Translations under genes and position numbers: made by a program
Assembly (NCBI RefSeq): GCF_001692445.1
Contig: NZ_MAQA01000030.1
Span: forward strand, 1 to 56,481
Source of the DNA: Oerskovia enterophila
GTDB lineage: Bacteria; Actinomycetota; Actinomycetes; Actinomycetales; Cellulomonadaceae
Reading direction: 5' to 3'
Length of the DNA stretch: 56,481 nt
The notes under the pieces: model-generated
Told to the model about the DNA's origin: nothing
The model's input: only the letters and a program-made list of their open reading frames with translations
Database searches by the model: none
Shown: piece by piece, positions 8,159-16,588 of the stretch
Position numbering within the stretch: position 1 is the stretch's first letter
Layout of the letters: the number at the start of each line of letters is the position of its first letter

Positions 8159-10030
8159 CTACCGCTCCGCGGCCGGTGCGTGCATCTCGACGCTGATCTG
8201 GCTCGCGTCGAGCACCTTGAGCGTCTCGTCCATGGCCCCCGAGCTGTAGGTGCCGTGGTCGCGCACGTGCAGCAGCTCCTCACGCTGCGCGGCCAGCACC
8301 GCGAGCCGCAGCTCGCGGTACTGCCGGTGCTGCTCGTCGGCCTCGGTGGCCTCACGGTCCACGAGGTCGTCGTGCGCGATCTCCTGGCGCACGCGCTCGA
8401 TCGTCTCGGGTGCGTAGGGCGTCCCGTCGGGGCGCACGAGGCCGGGGGCGTCGATCACCTCGGAGGCCACGCGCGACAGCTCGCCCAGGAGCGCGAGGCG
8501 CTCATCGCTCTCGGTCGAGGTGTCGACCGTCAGGTCGAGCCTGCGCACGACCCACGGGAGCGTGCCGCCCTGGACGAGCAGGGTCCCGGCCGCGACGAAG
8601 AACGCGATGAGGATGAGCAGCGCCCGGTGCGGGGTGTCGGCCGGGAGCGACTGCGCCGCGGCCAGCGTGACCACACCGCGCATGCCCGCCCACACGAGCA
8701 GCACGCCCTCGCGGCGCCCGAGCGGCTCCTGCGCCAGGTAGTCGATGTCCGCGATGCGCCGCGTGAGGAACGTCTGGACGCGGGCCATGCGGGACTGGAA
8801 CCGCGGGTCGTCGGCCGCGAACGGCTCGGCCCCCGGGCCGCCACGGGCCCCGGCCAGGCCGCCAGGCCCACCCAGGCCCGGGACTCCCGCGCCGCCCGGC
8901 CCACCGGGGCCGCGGCGCGCTCGGCGCTTCCGCCGCCCTGTGCCGTGCTCACGGTCCTCGATCGTCGGCAGCTCTCCGCGCTCGAGCTTCTCGGTGACCG
9001 CCGAGAGCTTCTCGCGGACCTCGGGGTTGCGCCGGTTGGAGCGCTTCATGAGCCACAGCAGCACCGCGACGAACACCGAGCGCAACGCGATGACGACGAC
9101 CGCGGCCATGAGCGCGAGCCCCGCGGCCGTCCACAGGCTGCCGTGCTCCTCGCGGACCTCCTCGACGAGCCCGAACACCTCGAGGCCCATGAGCAGGAAG
9201 ACCCCGCTCTCGAGCAGGAGCTCGACGGTCCGCCAGTTGGCCTTCTCGGCGATCCGGTCCTGGGGGCTCAGGTGCTTGGGCGCGCCGAGCCCCGTGACGA
9301 TGCCGGCCGTCACGACCGCGACCAGCCCGGACGCGCCCAGGTGCTCCGAGGGCAGGAACGCGATGAACGGCACGACGAACGAGATGGCCGTGTTGGACGT
9401 CGCCTCCCGCACGCGCGAGCGCAGCCACAGGTTGGCCTTGCCGACGACGAACCCGATCGCCACGGCGACCGCGACCGCGTAGACGAAGTCGCCCGCGACC
9501 TGCCCGACCGAGACCGTCGCGGCCGTGGCCGCGATGGCCGAGCGCAGCAGCACCAGGGCCGACGCGTCGTTGAGCAGGCTCTCGCCCTCGAGCACCGTCA
9601 CGACGCGCGGCGAGACCCCGGCCTTCTTGACGATCGAGGTCGCGACCGCGTCGGTGGGGCTGATGATCGCGCCGAGCGCGATGCCCGTCGCGAGCCCGAT
9701 CCCCGGGATGAGCAGGTGGAAGAGGAAGCCCAGGACCACGGCGCTGATGACCACGAGGACCACGGACAGCCCGCTGATCGCCTTGAGATCTCGTCGGAAG
9801 TCCATCGCGGGCATGCTGACCGACGCCGAGTACAGCAGCGGGGGCAGCACGCCGGCCAGGATCCACTCGGGGTCGACCTCGACGGCCGAGACCGCGGGCA
9901 GGAACGACACCGCGACGCCCAGCAGCACGAGGATCAGCGGGGCGGCGACCCCCAGGCGCGGCGCGAGGGCGGTCACGCCGACCACCGCCAGGACGCCGGC
10001 GATCAGGTAGGGGGCGAACTCCATGGGCAT
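8159..10030 (-). CDS. CPA1-family Na+/H+ antiporter
   Basis: A 623-residue monovalent cation:proton antiporter. About 12 membrane helices cover residues 5-345 and about 430-495. Family motifs include GAIISPTDAVATSIVKKAG (the ion-binding Asp-containing helix) and LEGESLLNDASALVLL. Between helices there is an unusual cytosolic insert: a basic stretch (TGRRKRRARRGPG) followed by about 30 residues of Gly/Pro/Ala repeats. A C-terminal cytosolic region of about 120 residues is helical and acidic. It exchanges Na+ or K+ for H+ at the cytoplasmic membrane for pH and salt homeostasis. It is probably monocistronic. Confidence 0.93.
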   Translation of the reverse strand: MPMEFAPYLIAGVLAVVGVTALAPRLGVAAPLILVLLGVAVSFLPAVSAVEVDPEWILAGVLPPLLYSASVSMPAMDFRRDLKAISGLSVVLVVISAVVLGFLFHLLIPGIGLATGIALGAIISPTDAVATSIVKKAGVSPRVVTVLEGESLLNDASALVLLRSAIAATAATVSVGQVAGDFVYAVAVAVAIGFVVGKANLWLRSRVREATSNTAISFVVPFIAFLPSEHLGASGLVAVVTAGIVTGLGAPKHLSPQDRIAEKANWRTVELLLESGVFLLMGLEVFGLVEEVREEHGSLWTAAGLALMAAVVVIALRSVFVAVLLWLMKRSNRRNPEVREKLSAVTEKLERGELPTIEDREHGTGRRKRRARRGPGGPGGAGVPGLGGPGGLAGARGGPGAEPFAADDPRFQSRMARVQTFLTRRIADIDYLAQEPLGRREGVLLVWAGMRGVVTLAAAQSLPADTPHRALLILIAFFVAAGTLLVQGGTLPWVVRRLDLTVDTSTESDERLALLGELSRVASEVIDAPGLVRPDGTPYAPETIERVRQEIAHDDLVDREATEADEQHRQYRELRLAVLAAQREELLHVRDHGTYSSGAMDETLKVLDASQISVEMHAPAAER

Positions 10031-10086
10031 CTCGTCTCGCTCGGGGAACTACTTCCTATCAGACGAAGCATCGGCCGGAGCGGGCG

Positions 10087-10713
10087 CTACGCGTCGCGCG
10101 AGACCCACTCGGCGGCCTGGTCGCGCGCGGTGCGCAGCATCGCGGTCGCCTCGTCCTGGTTGACGCGGGCGAGCGCGAGGGCGCCCAGCAGCAGCGAGAG
10201 CAGCATGCGCGTGCGCTGCTCGACGACCGGGTCCGCGAGCGCCGGGGTCGCGGCGCGCAGCGCGCCGGAGAGGGCGTCGCTCAGCTCGGCCCGGTAGGCG
10301 TCGACCACGGCGCGCAGCGTCTCGTCGTGCCCGGCGGGGCCGGTCGCGCAGTCGACCAGGAGGCAGCCGCGTCGCGGGGAGTCCGCGGGAAGCTGCCCGA
10401 CGGCGGAGGCCAGGCCGTCGAAGTACGTCACCACGGCGGCGCCCGCCTCGCGCGGGGTGGTGCTCGTCCGGGCCGCGGCGACGAGGATGCGCAGGCGGGG
10501 GCGGATCACGGTGTCGAGGTAGTCCTCGACGGCCGCGTCGAAGAGCCCGCGCTTGGAGCCGAACGCGTGGTAGAGGCTCGACCGGTTCAGCCCGGTGGCG
10601 CGCTCGAGGTCGGGGAGAGATGCTCCCTCCAGGCCCTGGTCCCAGAACACGTCCCGGGCCGCCTGGACCACCGTGGTGGTGTCGAACGACTGCGACCTGC
10701 CCACGTGAACCAC
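10087..10713 (-). CDS. TetR-family transcriptional regulator
   Basis: A 208-residue repressor. The N-terminal HTH reads ASLPDLERATGLNRSSLYHAFGSKRGLFDAAV; a ligand-binding helical domain (TetR_C type) follows with RRGCLLVDCATG, similar to the AcrR-like subgroup. It is transcribed divergently from the DUF1304 and CurA-like oxidoreductase genes, with an 18-bp palindrome in the shared 136-bp gap, so it probably represses them and itself. The inducer is likely an electrophilic or lipophilic small molecule, judging by the enzyme it faces. Confidence 0.92.
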   Translation of the reverse strand: MVHVGRSQSFDTTTVVQAARDVFWDQGLEGASLPDLERATGLNRSSLYHAFGSKRGLFDAAVEDYLDTVIRPRLRILVAAARTSTTPREAGAAVVTYFDGLASAVGQLPADSPRRGCLLVDCATGPAGHDETLRAVVDAYRAELSDALSGALRAATPALADPVVEQRTRMLLSLLLGALALARVNQDEATAMLRTARDQAAEWVSRDA

Positions 10714-10743
10714 CTCACTTTCCGCGCCTCATATTGCACCGAC

Positions 10744-10761
10744 CGGTACACAACTGTACCG
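10744..10761. promoter_or_regulatory. candidate TetR operator
   Basis: CGGTACA-caac-TGTACCG is a perfect 7-bp inverted repeat between the TetR gene and the divergent DUF1304 gene. It lies next to an AT-rich run (gattaatag) that could be a -10 region for the rightward promoter. The size and position fit a TetR dimer site. Confidence 0.65.
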
Positions 10762-10849
10762 TCGATTAATAGACCGAGCAGTTCACAATACCTTTCCGCC
10801 GGCAGCGGCAGGCACGAGAGCCCGCCCCTCACCCCCAAGGACACCTCCC

Positions 10850-11236
10850 ATGACCGCGACCGCACTGGTCTTCGCCGGGCTCGCCGCAGCGATCCACGTC
10901 TACATCTTCGTGCTCGAGTCCGTGTCCTGGACGTCCCCCCGGACCCGGGCCACGTTCGGGACCACCGAGCAGGAGGCGCAGGCCACCCGCGAGCTCGCGT
11001 TCAACCAGGGCTTCTACAACCTGTTCCTCGCGGTCATCACGGCGATCGGGATCGTCGTGATCACGACCGGGAGCACGGGCGTGGGCGCGGCCCTCGTGCT
11101 GAGCGCGACGGGATCGATGGTCCTCGCGGGGCTCGTGCTGATCGTCTCGTCGCCCGCCAAGGCGCGCGCCGCGCTCGTCCAGCTCGTCCCGCCCGCGATC
11201 GCGGTCGTGCTCCTCGTGATCGCCCTGGTGTCCTGA
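10850..11236 (+). CDS. DUF1304 membrane protein
   Basis: A 128-residue protein with four hydrophobic helices and the family landmarks AAIHVYIFVLESVSW near the N-terminus and LAFNQGFYNLFLA after the first loop. DUF1304 proteins are small inner-membrane proteins of unknown function. The ATG follows CAAGGACACCTCCC, a modest ribosome-binding site. It is the first gene downstream of the TetR operator, followed 131 bp later by the CurA-like oxidoreductase. Confidence 0.9.
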   Translation: MTATALVFAGLAAAIHVYIFVLESVSWTSPRTRATFGTTEQEAQATRELAFNQGFYNLFLAVITAIGIVVITTGSTGVGAALVLSATGSMVLAGLVLIVSSPAKARAALVQLVPPAIAVVLLVIALVS

Positions 11237-11367
11237 CCGCGGGCAGTCCCGCACCCACCGACCACCCCACCTGCCCGGACCACCGCACGCCGCACCGGCC
11301 CACCCGGCCGGAGCGGCGCCGTCGGGCATGCCGTACAGAACAACGACCGAAGGACCGAGAGACCCTC

Positions 11368-12372
11368 ATGACCTCCTCCACGCAGATCCAGCTCGTCGCC
11401 CGCCCCACCGGCTGGCCCACGCACGACGACTTCCGCACCGTCCAGGTCGAGCTCCCCGAGCTCGCCCCCGGCCAGGTACGCGTCCGGAACGAGTTCGTGT
11501 CCGTCGACCCGTACATGCGCGGGCGCATGAACGACGTGAAGTCGTACACCCCGCCCTACGCGCTGGGCGAGACCATGACGGGCGGCGCCGTCGGGCGCGT
11601 CGAGGCCTCGACGGCCGAGGGCTTCGCGGTCGGCGACGTCGTGCTGCACCAGCTCGGATGGCGCGACGTGTCCCAGGCCGACGCCGCCGCGTTCCGCGTC
11701 GTCCCCGAGATCCCGGACGTCCCGCTGTCCGCCTACCTGGGCATCCTCGGCATGACGGGGCTCACGGCCTACGTCGGGCTGCTCGAGATCGCGGGCCTGC
11801 GCGAGGGCGACACCGTGTTCGTCTCCGGTGCGGCCGGAGCCGTGGGCACCGCCGCGGGCCAGATCGCGCGCCTCAAGGGCGCGGGGCGCGTCGTCGGATC
11901 GGCGGGAACCCCCGAGAAGGTCGCGCTCCTGACCGAGCGCTACGGCTACGACGCGGCGTTCAGCTACAAGGACGGGCCGGTCGCCGACCAGCTCGCCGTG
12001 GCCGCGCCCGACGGGATCGACCTGTACTTCGACAACGTCGGCGGCGAGCACCTCGAGGCCGCGCTGGGCGCGTTCAACGACTTCGGCCGCGCGGCCCTGT
12101 GCGGCGCGATCTCGCAGTACAACGAGACCGAGCCCGCGGTGGGCCCGCGGAACATGGGCAACATGGTGACGCGCAGCCTCATGCTCAAGGGCTTCACGAT
12201 CGGCAACCACCTCGAGCACTTCCCCGCGTTCTCGCGCGACATGGGCGCCTGGCTCCAGGCGGGCGAGGTCGTGTTCGACGAGACCGTGGTCGACGGGATC
12301 GAGAGCTCGGTCGACGCGTTCCTCGACCTCATGCGCGGCGCGAACACGGGCAAGATGGTCGTGCGCGTCTGA
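11368..12372 (+). CDS. NADP-dependent medium-chain oxidoreductase (CurA/leukotriene B4 dehydrogenase-like)
   Basis: A 334-residue zinc-independent alcohol-dehydrogenase-superfamily enzyme. The N-terminal catalytic domain has FVSVDPYMRGRMND, the signature of the curcumin/2-alkenal reductase family. The cofactor domain has VFVSGAAGAVGTAAGQIARL, an AxxGxxG loop, then GRVVGSAGTPEK for NADPH. FDNVGGEHLEAAL and GFTIGNHLEHFP complete the family pattern. It probably reduces alpha,beta-unsaturated carbonyls. The ATG at 11368 is taken from homology; the frame is open far upstream but shows no protein features. Control by the divergent TetR is likely. Confidence 0.92.
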   Translation: MTSSTQIQLVARPTGWPTHDDFRTVQVELPELAPGQVRVRNEFVSVDPYMRGRMNDVKSYTPPYALGETMTGGAVGRVEASTAEGFAVGDVVLHQLGWRDVSQADAAAFRVVPEIPDVPLSAYLGILGMTGLTAYVGLLEIAGLREGDTVFVSGAAGAVGTAAGQIARLKGAGRVVGSAGTPEKVALLTERYGYDAAFSYKDGPVADQLAVAAPDGIDLYFDNVGGEHLEAALGAFNDFGRAALCGAISQYNETEPAVGPRNMGNMVTRSLMLKGFTIGNHLEHFPAFSRDMGAWLQAGEVVFDETVVDGIESSVDAFLDLMRGANTGKMVVRV

Positions 12373-12380
12373 GGTTCTCC

Positions 12381-12399
12381 GGCCGGCCTCGTGCCGGCC
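12381..12399. terminator. hairpin between convergent genes
   Basis: GGCCGGC-ctcgt-GCCGGCC, a 7-bp perfect stem located eight bases after the oxidoreductase stop and 17 bases from the stop of the facing monooxygenase gene. It probably ends transcription from both sides. Confidence 0.55.
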
Positions 12400-12415
12400 C
12401 GGCCCGGGGCCGCGC

Positions 12416-13633
12416 CTAGAACGCCACCGAGTGCGTCCTGAGCGCGGCCTCGTCGCGTGCGGGCCGGGCACCCGCCGGACCGTCGCTCCCCTGGTCCCCC
12501 TGCCCGACGGCGCCACGCGCCCCGACCGGTCGCGTCACCCCGCGCTGGTCGAGGATCGGGCGCACGCCCTCGGCGAACCAGTGCGCCTCCTCGAGGTGCG
12601 GGTAGCCCGAGAGCACGAACTCGTCGAAGCCCGCCTCGTGGTACTCCTGCACGAGGTCGGCGACCTCCTCGTGGCTGCCCACGAGCGACGTCCCGGCCCC
12701 GCCGCGCACGAGCCCCACCCCGGCCCACAGGCCCGGGTGCACCTCGAGCGACCGTGAGCGGCCGTCGAAGCGGTCGCCGTTGAGCGCGGCCATGCGCTGC
12801 TGGCCCGTCGAGGACGACGAGCGGAACTGGGCCTGCGCGGCCGCGACCTGCTCGGGCGACCACGCGTCGAGGAACTTCTCGGTGACTCCCCACGCCTCGG
12901 CCGACGAGTCGCGGCTGATGGTGTGCAGCCGGATGCCGAACCGCAGGGTCCGGCCCCGCTCGGCAGCGAGCTCGCGCACCCGGTCGATCTTGGCCTTGGC
13001 CTGGGCGGGCGGCTCGCCCCACGTGAGGTAGACGTCGGCGTGCTCGGCCGCGACGGGCAGCGCGGCCTCCGAGGAGCCGCCGAAGTAGATGGGCGGCGCA
13101 GGGTCCGGCGGCACCGGGACGCGACCGTCGCGGATCCGGTAGTGCTGCCCGTCGAGGTCGAGCGGCTCGCCCGAGAACAGCCCACGCACGACGGCCAGGA
13201 ACTCGGCCGTGCGCGCGTAGCGCTCGTCGTGCTCGAGCCAGTCGCCGAACCTGCGCTGCTCGCTCTCGTCCCCGCCCGTCACGACGTTGAGGCGCACGCG
13301 CCCGCCCGAGAACCGCTGGAGCGTCGCGGCCATCTGCGCGGCGAGCGTCGGCGACACCAGGCCCGGGCGGAACGCGACGAGGAAGTGCAGCCGCTGCGTC
13401 TCGCGCAGCAGCGCCGCGGTCGTCAGCCATGCGTCCTCGCACCACGTCCCGGTCGGGGTCAGGACGGCCTCGTAGCCCAGGCGGTCGGCCGTGCGCGCGA
13501 CGTCGGTGAGGTAGTCGAGCGTCGGGGCCCGGAAGGCCTGGGCCGTGCCGGGGGTCGTCGCGGCGTGCGAGGACCCGACGACGGTGCGCCCGTCCCCCGA
13601 CGTCGGCAGGAACCAGTGGATCGCCGCGGTCAT
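12416..13633 (-). CDS. LLM-class flavin monooxygenase (SsuD-like)
   Basis: A 405-residue luciferase-like TIM-barrel protein. It begins IHWFLPTSGDGR and has the SsuD-type features YEAVLTPTGTWCEDAW, FRPGLVSPTLAAQM, RVRLNVVTGGDESEQ, VYLTWGEPP and LVGSHEEVADLVQEYHEAG. Such enzymes use FMNH2 from a separate reductase and oxygen to cleave alkanesulfonates or related organosulfur compounds. GGAGGAG lies just before the ATG. The last 45 residues are Gly/Ala-rich and extend past the usual end of about 370 residues. No ssuABC or flavin reductase gene is adjacent. Confidence 0.9.
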   Translation of the reverse strand: MTAAIHWFLPTSGDGRTVVGSSHAATTPGTAQAFRAPTLDYLTDVARTADRLGYEAVLTPTGTWCEDAWLTTAALLRETQRLHFLVAFRPGLVSPTLAAQMAATLQRFSGGRVRLNVVTGGDESEQRRFGDWLEHDERYARTAEFLAVVRGLFSGEPLDLDGQHYRIRDGRVPVPPDPAPPIYFGGSSEAALPVAAEHADVYLTWGEPPAQAKAKIDRVRELAAERGRTLRFGIRLHTISRDSSAEAWGVTEKFLDAWSPEQVAAAQAQFRSSSSTGQQRMAALNGDRFDGRSRSLEVHPGLWAGVGLVRGGAGTSLVGSHEEVADLVQEYHEAGFDEFVLSGYPHLEEAHWFAEGVRPILDQRGVTRPVGARGAVGQGDQGSDGPAGARPARDEAALRTHSVAF

Positions 13634-13753
13634 GTCTCCTCCGTCCGGCGCGGCCCGTCCGGCAGCCCGTCCTCGCGGGCCCGGCGGGCCGTTCGGTCGA
13701 GGAGGTGACGGGTCGCGCGCGTCGGCGGACCGTAGGCCGGGACGAGGGGCCGG

Positions 13754-14797
13754 TCAAGCCGTTCGCGGAAGCTCTCGCGGGCTGGGACGGGGTGCGCGCT
13801 CACCCAGGAACGCGAAGGCCACGATCGCGAGGCCCACGTAGAGCGGCACGAGCAGCAGGACGTCAGGGCTCGCCAGGTCGACCTCGACCCCCGTCCCGCG
13901 CGCCGACAGCACGACCCGGTTGACCGTGAGGAAGGCCAGGTGGGCGCCGACGCACGTCCACACGCTCCCGGTCCGGCTCGCGTCGCGCGCGTAGGCGAGC
14001 ATGAGCCCGAACACCACGAGCAGCAGGGCGTACGAGACCGGGTCCTCCCCCGGAGGGACGACGCCCCACGGGAACGGCTCGACGCCCAGCAGGCGCGTGA
14101 GCCCTGCGCCCACGACGACCGACGTCGAGGCTGCCGCCAGGAACAGGGCTGTCGTGACCACGATCGCGACCCAGCGCGCATACCGGGACCGGAGCGTCGT
14201 GAGCACGTAGCCACGGAGCGAGATCTCCTCCGGCACGGCCTCGTAGAGCAGCGCGATCAGCGCGTTGGTCACGAGGAACAGCAGCAGGTCTCCGGCCGCG
14301 ATCGCACGCCAGGTCACCCACCCCGCTGCGGTCGCTCCGCCCAGGACGACCAGGGCCGCAGCCAGGACGACGCCGAACCCCAGCACCGCCGTCCGGACCG
14401 CGGTGAGCGGGCCGACCAACCCGATGCCGCGCAGCGGACGGCCGTCGACCCGGCGCCGGAGGAACAGGATCGTCGGGACGACCAGCGACGTCACGAGCAG
14501 CGCGGGGACGAGTCGGGCGAGGAACCCGTCGAGTCCCCAGAGCTCTGCCGCCGCGATGCCGAGCGCGACCGAGGCACCGAGCCCGACCCCCATGACGGCG
14601 GCGCCGAGCACCGCGCGGGCGAGCGCGTGCGGGAGCGGCGGTTCGGTGGAGACGGGCGAGTCCCGACGGGCGGGCGTGGGCGGTTCTCGTCGGCCCGGCG
14701 CAGGAGGCGTGGCGCGTGCGGCTACCGGGGTCGCGGCATCGGCCGGTCGAGGGGTCCTCGTGCTGGGCGTGGTGGGATCCGCGTCGTCGGGGGCCAT
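13754..14797 (-). CDS. CPBP-family intramembrane metalloprotease
   Basis: A 347-residue membrane protein. A Pro/Ala/Thr-rich cytosolic N-terminus of about 65 residues precedes roughly eight hydrophobic helices. The Abi/CPBP motif 1, EExxxR, is seen in AVPEEISLRGYVLTTLRSR; motif 3 is probably VGAHLAFLTVNRV with its His. Relatives (Rce1/CAAX protease-like) cleave membrane-bound substrates or protect against bacteriocins. The start ATG at 14797 is supported by GGATGGA upstream. The same frame stays open far into the antisense of the next kinase gene, but that part has no protein character. Confidence 0.85.
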   Translation of the reverse strand: MAPDDADPTTPSTRTPRPADAATPVAARATPPAPGRREPPTPARRDSPVSTEPPLPHALARAVLGAAVMGVGLGASVALGIAAAELWGLDGFLARLVPALLVTSLVVPTILFLRRRVDGRPLRGIGLVGPLTAVRTAVLGFGVVLAAALVVLGGATAAGWVTWRAIAAGDLLLFLVTNALIALLYEAVPEEISLRGYVLTTLRSRYARWVAIVVTTALFLAAASTSVVVGAGLTRLLGVEPFPWGVVPPGEDPVSYALLLVVFGLMLAYARDASRTGSVWTCVGAHLAFLTVNRVVLSARGTGVEVDLASPDVLLLVPLYVGLAIVAFAFLGERAPRPSPRELPRTA

Positions 14798-14935
14798 CGG
14801 TCCATCCTGCCGTCGGGCCGGTGCGCCACGCCAGGCCGCCTCAGGGGCGACGCGCGCTCCTCCCCCGCAGGAGGGAGACGTGGTCCGTCGCGGGCCGGTG
14901 CCGCGCCCCAGTGCGGACCCGCAAGAATCGTCCGC

Positions 14936-16588
14936 ATGGTCATCGCCGCCCGGGCCCCCGGGTCCACCGCCCCGCCGCCGCCCTCCGGTCCAGACCGCGA
15001 ACCCGGACGCTTCCGGGGGGCAGGAGCCGCCGGTCCCGCCAGTGCAGGGACCGTGCGCGGGGGCTGGCGCCCCTGGGTCTTCCCCGGCGTGCTCGCGCTG
15101 CTCGTGGGGATGCTGACGATCATGACCCCTCTCCAGCTGCCCGCCGACGGAGGGCTCTGGGACATGACGTTCGTCGGCTTCACGCTCGTCGTCCGGGTCG
15201 TCGCGATCGGCAACCTCAGCGCCGTGGTCGGGGTACTGGTCGCACGCCGTGCGACCTTGCTGGCCTGCGTGCTCGCGACGTGGCCGTTCCTCGTGACCCC
15301 GTTGATCGGAACGTTCGTGTGGGCGTGGTGGCTCGCGCTCCTCGCGATCGCCGTGGCCGTGGCCTATGACGGGTGGCGGCGCGCCGTCATTCCGTTCGCC
15401 CTGTCCCTGCTGGTCGCTGGGGTGTACTGCGCGAACGAAGTCGCTGCCCTTCTGCCGATCGGTCCTGTGACCGCCGGAACGGGCGACACCTGGATCGCGT
15501 TCATCCTCTACGCCGTGGCGAGCATCGCGGCCGTGTCCATCAGTGCTGCCGTCGGCGCGGGAAACCGCTCCCGACTCCGCGCCACCGCCGCCGACCGCGC
15601 GTCCGAGCAGGCGCACGAGGTCGAGACCGTCGCGCTCGAGCGGGCACGGATCGCGCACGACCTGCACGACGTCGTCGCGCACCACATCTCGCTCGTCGCC
15701 GTCCGCGCGGAATCGGCACCGTACGTGCACCCCGCGATGGACGCCGAGTCCCGGGTCGTGCTCGCGGAGATCGCCGAAGACGCCCGGCACGCGCTGGGGG
15801 AGCTGCGCCAGGTGCTCGCGGTGCTGCAACGCGCCGAGGGTGCCGACCGCGCCCCGCAACCTGGGTCCGGTGACATCGTGGCGCTCGTGGACGCCGCCCG
15901 CTCGGCCGGGCAGCAGGTGAAGGTCGTCGGTGACCTGCCGGTGCTGCCGTCGGCGCCGGGCCTCGTGCTCTACCGCGCGGTCCAGGAGTCGCTCACGAAC
16001 GCGCGTCGCCACGCCCCGGGGCAGCCGGTGACGCTGACGCTGACGCTCGGGACGGGAGCGACGCCGTCGGGCACGGACCAGTTGTCAGAACTGAGCCGGT
16101 CGATACCCCGGGCCACTTCTGACAACAAGTCCCCGCTGGTGGGCTCCCACCAACCCACCGGTGCGTCCGACGCCGCAGCCGACACCGCTCCCCCTGAGCC
16201 TGCCAGCACACCCGACACCACCGGCACCGCCGCTACCGCCGCGCCCACCAGCACCACCGGCGCCGACAGCACCACCGGCACCCACAGCGCCTCGGCCACG
16301 CTGACCGCCCGCATCTCCAACCCCCTGGTCCCCCGCACCTCGCCCGCCGCCCCCGGCCGCGGGCTGCTCGGGATGCGCGAGCGCGTCGAGTCGATCGGTG
16401 GCTCGCTCACCGCGGGCGAGGAGGACGGCTCGTTCGTCGTCGAGGTCTCGCTGCCGGTCCACGCACCGGAGCACGTCGGCGCCCCGGAGCTCACAATGAC
16501 CACGCCTACGACGCTCGCCACGTCGAGCGACGCGCCCGCGCCCTACACCCCCCACGGGACCGGCGCACCCGACGGGACCGGCGCGTGA
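14936..16588 (+). CDS. sensor histidine kinase with a long insert in the ATPase domain
   Basis: A 550-residue kinase. A Pro/Gly-rich N-terminus is followed by membrane helices (about 47-200). HisKA_3 has RARIAHDLHDVVAHHISLVA with the phospho-His. In HATPase_c the N box is VQESLTNARRHAPG (about 348-361), but the G box GRGLLGMRERVES starts only at 474, leaving about 110 residues where relatives have about 35. The extra part (about 374-448) is Thr/Ala/Ser/Pro-rich and contains a dispersed palindromic repeat (16081-16126) read in frame. A Thr/Pro-rich tail of about 50 residues ends the protein. The final GTGA overlaps the response-regulator start. Whether the kinase still works is unknown, but its frame and catalytic boxes are intact. 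Confidence 0.9.
   Translation: MVIAARAPGSTAPPPPSGPDREPGRFRGAGAAGPASAGTVRGGWRPWVFPGVLALLVGMLTIMTPLQLPADGGLWDMTFVGFTLVVRVVAIGNLSAVVGVLVARRATLLACVLATWPFLVTPLIGTFVWAWWLALLAIAVAVAYDGWRRAVIPFALSLLVAGVYCANEVAALLPIGPVTAGTGDTWIAFILYAVASIAAVSISAAVGAGNRSRLRATAADRASEQAHEVETVALERARIAHDLHDVVAHHISLVAVRAESAPYVHPAMDAESRVVLAEIAEDARHALGELRQVLAVLQRAEGADRAPQPGSGDIVALVDAARSAGQQVKVVGDLPVLPSAPGLVLYRAVQESLTNARRHAPGQPVTLTLTLGTGATPSGTDQLSELSRSIPRATSDNKSPLVGSHQPTGASDAAADTAPPEPASTPDTTGTAATAAPTSTTGADSTTGTHSASATLTARISNPLVPRTSPAAPGRGLLGMRERVESIGGSLTAGEEDGSFVVEVSLPVHAPEHVGAPELTMTTPTTLATSSDAPAPYTPHGTGAPDGTGA
16081..16126. repeat. dispersed palindrome, family A copy 1 (inside a coding region)
   Basis: GTTGTCAGAA and TTCTGACAAC form perfect 10-bp arms 26 bases apart; the inner part (gagccgg...ccccgggcc) pairs only partly. 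The same arms recur at 40781-40822 and 40876-40917, and a variant at 32842-32881. This copy lies within the histidine kinase frame and encodes about 15 residues (QLSELSRSIPRATSDN). Confidence 0.85.

Noticed and set aside
8180-10297. A 705-residue plus-strand open frame
   Set aside because: Antisense of the Na+/H+ antiporter and the TetR gene; no family motif, biased composition.
10327-11367. 681-residue version of the oxidoreductase
   Set aside because: The first 347 residues run through the antisense of TetR and another frame of DUF1304; the family start is at 11368.
14798-16012. Upstream half of a 752-residue minus-strand open frame
   Set aside because: The CPBP protease part is real only up to 14797; the rest is antisense to the histidine kinase and has no protein features.
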